In this document: positions 4,117-8,512 of the stretch, one piece after another
Layout: each line of letters starts with the position of its first letter
How positions within the stretch are numbered: position 1 is the first letter of the stretch
Assembly: GCA_017958015.1 (NCBI GenBank)
Contig: JAGDDM010000173.1
Coordinates: 1-8,512, forward strand
Direction: 5' to 3'
DNA: 8,512 nucleotides
Source of the DNA: Abditibacteriota bacterium
GTDB taxonomy: Bacteria; Armatimonadota; UBA5829
Translations under genes and position numbers: made by a program
Notes under the pieces: model-generated
Databases searched by the model: none
The model's input: the letters and a program-made list of their open reading frames with translations, nothing else
What the model was told of the DNA's origin: nothing

Positions 4117-4941
4117 ATGAGAATCGCTTACAGCGGAATCGAAGGGTCCTTCGCCCACACGGCGTCTCTGGGGATTTTCCCCACCGGAGAGCTTATCCCC
4201 TGCGCTAACTTCGCGGACGCCTACAAGGCCACGGTGTCCGGTCTCTGCCACGCCGCGGTTCTGCCTCTGGAGAACAGTTTCGCCGGTGAGGTGGGCAAAG
4301 TCACGGACCTCATTTTCGAGGGCGGCCTCTTCGTCAGCGCCGTCTACCGTCTGCGGGTGTCCCAAAACCTCCTGGGAATCCCCGGAAGCTCCGCCGACGG
4401 CATAAAAACGGTAATCAGCCACCCACAGGCTCTGGACCAGTGCGCCACCTACATCGAGGAGCACCGAATCACCACCCAAGGCGCGACAAACACGGCCCGA
4501 GCCGCCCTCCGAGTGGCGAAAACCGGGGACCCCACCGTCGGCGCCATAGCGAGCAAGACCACCGCCCGGCTGTACGATTTGGACATTCTGGCTCCGGATA
4601 TAAACGACGACAAAATGAACACCACCAGGTTTGCCGTCCTCACCCGAAAGCGCAAGCCCTATCTGGGCGACAGCACCTGCATATTGATGTTCACGGTCCG
4701 GAACGAGGCGGGGGCCTTGGCGAAGGTTCTGGGAGTCATCGGCGGCCACGGCTTCAACATGCGGGTCATCCGCAGCCGACCTCTGAAGGGTTTCCGCTGG
4801 CGGTACTACTTCTACGCGGAAGTGGAAGGGAACCTTTTTTCCGGCGCCGGGGAAGCGATGGTGGAGGACATGAAACCTTTTTGCGAGTCACTGAAAATCG
4901 GCGGCTCCTACGATTCCGGTGAGCAAATCATCGAAGAATAA
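4117..4941 (+). CDS. pheA: Prephenate dehydratase with ACT domain
   Basis: This cytoplasmic enzyme of 274 residues converts prephenate to phenylpyruvate, the committed step to Phe. The periplasmic-binding-protein-like catalytic part (about 1-178) shows G-I-E-G-S-F-A-H at 7-14, E-N-S at 52-54, S-H-P-Q-A-L-D-Q-C at 101-109 and N-T-T-R-F at 168-172, whose second Thr (T170) matches the catalytic Thr. The ACT domain (about 187-260) has the G-A-L motif at 199-201. The second Phe-binding motif, normally ESRP, reads RSRP at 219-222, which may alter feedback inhibition by Phe. There is no chorismate mutase domain, so it is monofunctional. The ATG has CGGAG 5 nt upstream. It is the first enzyme gene after the attenuator, and tyrA follows after 12 nt. 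Confidence 0.96.
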   Translation: MRIAYSGIEGSFAHTASLGIFPTGELIPCANFADAYKATVSGLCHAAVLPLENSFAGEVGKVTDLIFEGGLFVSAVYRLRVSQNLLGIPGSSADGIKTVISHPQALDQCATYIEEHRITTQGATNTARAALRVAKTGDPTVGAIASKTTARLYDLDILAPDINDDKMNTTRFAVLTRKRKPYLGDSTCILMFTVRNEAGALAKVLGVIGGHGFNMRVIRSRPLKGFRWRYYFYAEVEGNLFSGAGEAMVEDMKPFCESLKIGGSYDSGEQIIEE

Positions 4942-4953
4942 GCGAGGCACAAA

Positions 4954-5811
4954 ATGGAATGGATTAACAGGAAAAACATACTTATCGTGGGACTGGGTCT
5001 CATCGGCGGCAGCTACGCCATGGCGCTTAAACGCATGGGCTTTTCCGTCTCCGCCATAGACAAAAACCCGGACGCCATCGAGTACGCCGTGGAAAAGGGC
5101 ATAATCGACCACGGCGCCACCATCCCGGACGAGACAATCATCTCCGCCGCCGACGCGGTCATCTTCGCCCTCTACCCCAACGTGTTCATCGATTGGATGT
5201 CGAAGTACAAAGACCTCCTGAAGCCCGGCATCTACGTCACCGACGTCACCGGCGTCAAGAGCGCCATCGTCTACCGGGTGCAGGACATTTTGGGCGACAG
5301 AGCGGAGTTCATCGCCTCGCACCCCATGGCCGGTAAGGAAGTGGGCGGCGTCCGCAACAGCGACGACCTCATCTTCCGGGACGCCAACTACATCGTGGTG
5401 CCCACGGACCGCAACACGGAGGGCGCCGTGAACTGGTGCAAACGGCTGGGCAAACTCCTGGGTTTCAAGAACATCTCCATCCTCTCCCCGGAGGAGCACG
5501 ACCGCATGATCGCCTACGTGTCCCAGCTGACCCACTGCATCGCCGTGTCGCTGATGACCGAACCCAGCCCGAGAAACGCGGAGAAGTTCACCGGCGACTC
5601 CTTCAGAGACCTGACCCGAATCGCCCGCATCAACGAGAACATGTGGAGCGAGCTGTTTTTCATGAACAAAGACGCCCTCCTCGGTGAGATGGACGCCTTC
5701 ATAAAGGAAATAACCGACCTGCGGAACCTTATCGCCGACGACGACGTCGAGGGCGTTAAGGAAAAGATGAGATTGTCAACGGCCCGCAAGACCAAGTTCA
5801 ACGCCGTGTAG
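4954..5811 (+). CDS. tyrA: Prephenate dehydrogenase
   Basis: A cytoplasmic dehydrogenase of 285 residues, converting prephenate to 4-hydroxyphenylpyruvate with NAD(P)+, the committed step to Tyr. The N-terminal Rossmann fold has G-L-G-L-I-G-G-S at 13-20 and an acidic D36 at the end of the second strand, favouring NAD+. S-H-P-M-A-G at 122-127 contains the expected catalytic His (H123). The helical dimerisation domain has Q-L-T-H at 191-194 and F-R-D-L-T-R-I-A at 217-224. There is no chorismate mutase or ACT domain, so feedback by Tyr must act otherwise if it occurs. Arogenate use cannot be excluded from sequence alone. GAGG lies 6 nt before the ATG. Gaps are 12 nt to pheA and 10 nt to aroF, indicating tight co-transcription. 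Confidence 0.95.
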   Translation: MEWINRKNILIVGLGLIGGSYAMALKRMGFSVSAIDKNPDAIEYAVEKGIIDHGATIPDETIISAADAVIFALYPNVFIDWMSKYKDLLKPGIYVTDVTGVKSAIVYRVQDILGDRAEFIASHPMAGKEVGGVRNSDDLIFRDANYIVVPTDRNTEGAVNWCKRLGKLLGFKNISILSPEEHDRMIAYVSQLTHCIAVSLMTEPSPRNAEKFTGDSFRDLTRIARINENMWSELFFMNKDALLGEMDAFIKEITDLRNLIADDDVEGVKEKMRLSTARKTKFNAV

Positions 5812-5821
5812 GAGGCATACC

Positions 5822-6850
5822 GTGAATCTGGAATTCGAGAGAAAACTGGCGCTGCCCCTTGAGGTGAAGGAAACATACCCCATCTCCTGGGAGCTGGAAA
5901 AGAGAATAGCGGCGCGAAAAAAGGAAATCATCGATGTTTTCGAGGGCAAGTCCGACAGGCTTATCCTCATCATCGGCCCCTGCTCCGCGGACAGGGAAGA
6001 CAGCGTTATCGACTACATCAGCCGTCTGCGGCCCCTGCAGGACAAGGTGGCGGACAAGGTGCTCATCGTCCCCCGAATCTACACCAACAAGCCCCGGACA
6101 AACGGCGGCGGGTATAAGGGCATGCTCCACCAGCCGGACCCCGCGGGCAAATCCGACATTTTCAAAGGCCTCATCGCCACCCGGGAAATGCATATCCGGG
6201 CCGTGCGGGAGACAGGCTTCGCCTGCGCCGACGAGATGCTCTATCCGGAGAACTCCCAGTATCTGGACGACCTGCTGGCCTACGTGGCTGTGGGCGCCAG
6301 ATCCGTTGAGGACCAGCAGCACCGACTCACCGCCAGCGGAATAGACGTCCCGGTGGGAATGAAGAACCCCACCAGCGGCGACTACTCCGTCATGATGAAC
6401 GCTATTTTCGCCGCTCAGTCCTCCCACACATTCATGTTCAGAGGATGGGAAGTCCGCAGCGGCGGCAACCCCCACGCTCACGCCATTTTGCGGGGCTATA
6501 CCGACAAGCACGGACAGGCATGGCCCAACTACCACTACGAGGACCTGACCCGGCTCTGCGACTCCTACGACGCCATGGAACTCACCTATCCGGCGGTTAT
6601 TATCGACACAAACCACGCCAACTCCGGCAAGAACCCCTTTGAGCAGCCCAGAATCATCAACGACGTGCTCCACTCCGCCAAGCATAACGACAGAGTGGCC
6701 GCCATCGTCAAAGGATTTATGGTGGAAAGCTACATCGAGGACGGCTGCCAGAAAGTGGGCGGCGACGTCTACGGCAAGTCCATCACCGACCCCTGCCTCG
6801 GGTGGGAAAAGACGGAGAGGCTAATACTGGATATTGCAGAGTCACTGTAG
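5822..6850 (+). CDS. aroF: 3-deoxy-7-phosphoheptulonate synthase, class I (AroF/G/H type)
   Basis: This 342-residue cytoplasmic enzyme condenses phosphoenolpyruvate with erythrose 4-phosphate, the first step of the shikimate pathway. It has the I-alpha pattern of E. coli AroG: I-G-P-C-S-A around 51-56, K-P-R-T-N-G-G-G-Y-K-G at 90-100, E-D-Q-Q-H-R-L-T-A-S-G at 163-173 and G-K-S-I-T-D-P-C-L-G-W-E at 318-329. Likely metal ligands are C54, H265, E302 and D323. M-K-N-P-T-S-G-D at 180-187 replaces the KNGTDG of E. coli. At E. coli AroG feedback positions D146 and P150, this protein appears to have Y141 and S145. The start is GTG, chosen because GGAGG, overlapping the tyrA stop, lies 6 nt upstream. 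No chorismate mutase is fused to it. It is the last gene of the operon. Confidence 0.95.
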   Translation: MNLEFERKLALPLEVKETYPISWELEKRIAARKKEIIDVFEGKSDRLILIIGPCSADREDSVIDYISRLRPLQDKVADKVLIVPRIYTNKPRTNGGGYKGMLHQPDPAGKSDIFKGLIATREMHIRAVRETGFACADEMLYPENSQYLDDLLAYVAVGARSVEDQQHRLTASGIDVPVGMKNPTSGDYSVMMNAIFAAQSSHTFMFRGWEVRSGGNPHAHAILRGYTDKHGQAWPNYHYEDLTRLCDSYDAMELTYPAVIIDTNHANSGKNPFEQPRIINDVLHSAKHNDRVAAIVKGFMVESYIEDGCQKVGGDVYGKSITDPCLGWEKTERLILDIAESL

Positions 6851-6875
6851 GTGCTGCCTACGGCTCCGATATAAT

Positions 6876-6900
6876 AAAAAAGGACCCCCTCGGGGGTCCT
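6876..6900 (-). terminator. Rho-independent terminator of the SLH porin gene
   Basis: A perfect 8-bp stem (6881-6888 with 6893-6900, 4-nt loop) is followed on the minus strand by six or more Ts, counting the A-T base pair at the stem foot. It lies 13 nt after the porin stop codon. On the plus strand the same hairpin is followed only by TACATGCG, so it should end aroF transcripts less well. I see no other terminator for aroF. Confidence 0.85.
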
Positions 6901-6913
6901 TACATGCGTTAGG

Positions 6914-8512
6914 TTAGAACGAAACGGCGAACTGCGCGAAGGCAACGTTGCCCTTGTTCTTGGCGCCGCCCAGGTCGTCGGTGACGAACTGATAGCCGAT
7001 TTTCAGGCTGGCCTGCGGGTTGAACTTGTAGTTGTAAGCCGCGGTCCAGAATGTGGACTTGATGGGGGTGAAGCTGTAGTAGCCGTCGCTTTCGGCCTTC
7101 TCGTACTCGCCCTGCAGACTGCTCTTGGAGCCGACTTTGAACTTGAGACCGGCTTTCACGTCCTTGAGGTCGCCGTTGAAACCGGTGAGAGCGGGCTCGT
7201 AGTTCTGGAATCCGCCGTAGAGGGAGAAGCTGCCGAAGTCATAAGCGGCATCGGCGAACCAACCCTTAATGTCGCTGGGGTTGAACATGCGGCCGACTTT
7301 GGTGAAGTAGGCGGGAGCCCAGTAGTTCATCTGAACTTCTCTGTAACCGCCCTTGAGGGTGAGCTTGCTGCCGTTGTGGAGGCCGTAGCCGATACCGGCT
7401 TCCCAAGCCTCGCTGTCGGTGAGGGTTATGCCGCTTCTCTTGGCTTTGGCGTACTCGCCGCCCAGGCAGAAGCTGCCGAAGGGGATTCTGAGGTCCGCGC
7501 CGTAAACTTTGACCTTGTCGGTGGGAGGAGCGATGGCGCTGAACCAGGTTTCCAGATAGGAAACGCCCAAATCCGCCTTGCCGAGGCCGAAGGTGGCTCT
7601 GGCGCCGGCGCTCTGCTCGGCCAGCCCCAAACGATCGAACTGATCCATAACGTATCTGTTCTGACCGTTCTTGGCGGCGAAGACGTTGAGGTTGAAGGCC
7701 TTGCCGAAGGCGAAGTCGGCCTTGATACCGTCCAGGGCATAGTTGCCGTCATCGGTTACGCTGTAATCGAAGTAGCTGTCCCAATCGATTCTCTTCATGG
7801 TGTAGGGGGTCCACTGGAGAGGGAACCGGCCCGCGGTGATGGTGGTCTTGCCCATGTCCGCCACGGCGTAGAGGTAGGTGGGATAGAAAGCGTCATTGGC
7901 GCCGAACAGGGCGGGATCGTTGGCCGTGACCATATTGGCGCTGAAGTTATCCAGATAATCGCCGTAGTTGATGGTGGAGTAGACGGTGACCTTGTCGCTG
8001 GCTCTGCCGACGATATTGAGGTCGAAGTTCTTGAACACGTTTACGTTGTCAAGAAGGTTGTTGTCGGCGTTGCCGGCAGGGTTCAGGTCTTTGCTGTCGA
8101 TGTCGGAACCGTTGCCTCTGACAGCCTTGGCGCCCACGAAGAAGTCGCCGGTGAAGCGGACGCGTCTGTTCTCGGCTTCGAGAGCCTCAACGCGGGCGGT
8201 GAGGTTGGCAACGTCTCTCTTGAGGGCGTCAACGTCAACGCCGAGGGAAGCGAGCTCATCGCCGAACTCGTTGACGAGTTTGCGGAGAGCGTCCAGGTCG
8301 CCCTTGGAAGCGCCGTTGAAGTACGGGATGTCGCTCTTCTTGGCATAGCCGGAGAGATCGACATCGTTGCTGATAACGGTGTCGCCGTTAAGCAGCGGGA
8401 GAAGTCTGGCAATGGCAACCGCGAACTCGTAGCGAGTCATGGCTCTCTTGCCGCCGAAGGTACCGTCGGGATAACCGACGATGATGCCTACGCGCTGAAG
8501 CTGGTTGACAGC
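6914..8512 (-). CDS. SLH-domain outer-membrane porin (OmpM-like), N-terminus beyond right edge
   Basis: The frame is open to the edge, so 532 residues are visible; signal peptide and true start lie outside. Visible residues 1-42 are most of an S-layer homology domain, with V-G-I-I-V-G-Y-P-D-G-T-F-G-G and the M-T-R-Y-E-F-A motif. In SLH porins this domain holds the outer membrane to peptidoglycan-linked polymer. Residues about 70-116 are a leucine-heptad coiled coil. The rest alternates beta strands rich in aromatic and Gly residues, with repeated Y-G-G-F, A-D-L-G-V-S-Y and L-K-G-G-Y, typical of a barrel, and ends A-V-S-F with the C-terminal Phe expected by the BAM machinery. It probably passes small solutes; specificity is unknown. 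The ATG at 8440 is internal to the SLH domain and not the start. Confidence 0.93.
   Translation of the reverse strand, partial: AVNQLQRVGIIVGYPDGTFGGKRAMTRYEFAVAIARLLPLLNGDTVISNDVDLSGYAKKSDIPYFNGASKGDLDALRKLVNEFGDELASLGVDVDALKRDVANLTARVEALEAENRRVRFTGDFFVGAKAVRGNGSDIDSKDLNPAGNADNNLLDNVNVFKNFDLNIVGRASDKVTVYSTINYGDYLDNFSANMVTANDPALFGANDAFYPTYLYAVADMGKTTITAGRFPLQWTPYTMKRIDWDSYFDYSVTDDGNYALDGIKADFAFGKAFNLNVFAAKNGQNRYVMDQFDRLGLAEQSAGARATFGLGKADLGVSYLETWFSAIAPPTDKVKVYGADLRIPFGSFCLGGEYAKAKRSGITLTDSEAWEAGIGYGLHNGSKLTLKGGYREVQMNYWAPAYFTKVGRMFNPSDIKGWFADAAYDFGSFSLYGGFQNYEPALTGFNGDLKDVKAGLKFKVGSKSSLQGEYEKAESDGYYSFTPIKSTFWTAAYNYKFNPQASLKIGYQFVTDDLGGAKNKGNVAFAQFAVSF

Noticed and set aside
5798..6685. Open frame of 295 codons on the minus strand across aroF, and similar frames opposite pheA (4096-4749) and tyrA (4888-5535)
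   Set aside because: They are Val/Gly/Asp-rich mirror images of well-supported genes in a GC-rich codon context, with no domain signature of their own.

Overview
The window looks like a chromosomal segment of a fermentative diderm bacterium outside the Proteobacteria. Synergistota, or another SLH-porin ('atypical diderm') lineage, is the best guess. The right edge encodes an SLH-domain outer-membrane porin (OmpM-like), which implies an outer membrane. The DnaK lacks the roughly 20-residue N-terminal-domain insert of classical Gram-negative DnaKs and resembles the Firmicutes form there. Placement rests on these two traits and remembered family patterns, so it is tentative.

Layout. (1) 1-331, leftward: the first codons of a gene running off the left edge with its promoter and Shine-Dalgarno; a terminator; a frameshifted C-terminal remnant of a membrane-anchored surface protein; and a strong terminator. 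(2) 300-481, leftward: a near-consensus promoter just after hspR and a structured, apparently non-coding stretch ending at that terminator, a candidate small RNA of about 145 nt. (3) 520-3831, leftward: the heat-shock operon dnaK, a CbpA-type dnaJ without zinc finger, and hspR (MerR family). Its promoter is a perfect TTGACA-N17-TATAAT. An HspR operator of the HAIR type (CTTGACA-N7-ACTCAAG) lies over the -35 box, so the operon appears to encode its own repressor. (4) 3887-6850, rightward: a promoter, a 31-codon leader peptide with four Phe and five Tyr codons, an attenuator terminator, then pheA (prephenate dehydratase), tyrA (prephenate dehydrogenase) and aroF (DAHP synthase). (5) 6876-8512, leftward: the SLH porin, open at the right edge, with its terminator between it and aroF.

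How the genes work together. AroF commits phosphoenolpyruvate and erythrose 4-phosphate to the shikimate pathway; PheA and TyrA split prephenate between Phe and Tyr. No chorismate mutase is present in the window. The leader can form mutually exclusive RNA structures that fit transcription attenuation responding to both Phe and Tyr supply. PheA has an ACT domain in which the usual ESRP motif reads RSRP, and AroF differs from E. coli AroG at known feedback positions; transcriptional control may therefore matter more than enzyme feedback (inference).

The most notable items are the dual Phe/Tyr attenuator, the candidate small RNA downstream of hspR, and the HAIR operator over the dnaK promoter. 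I saw no CRISPR array, IS element, tRNA or rRNA.
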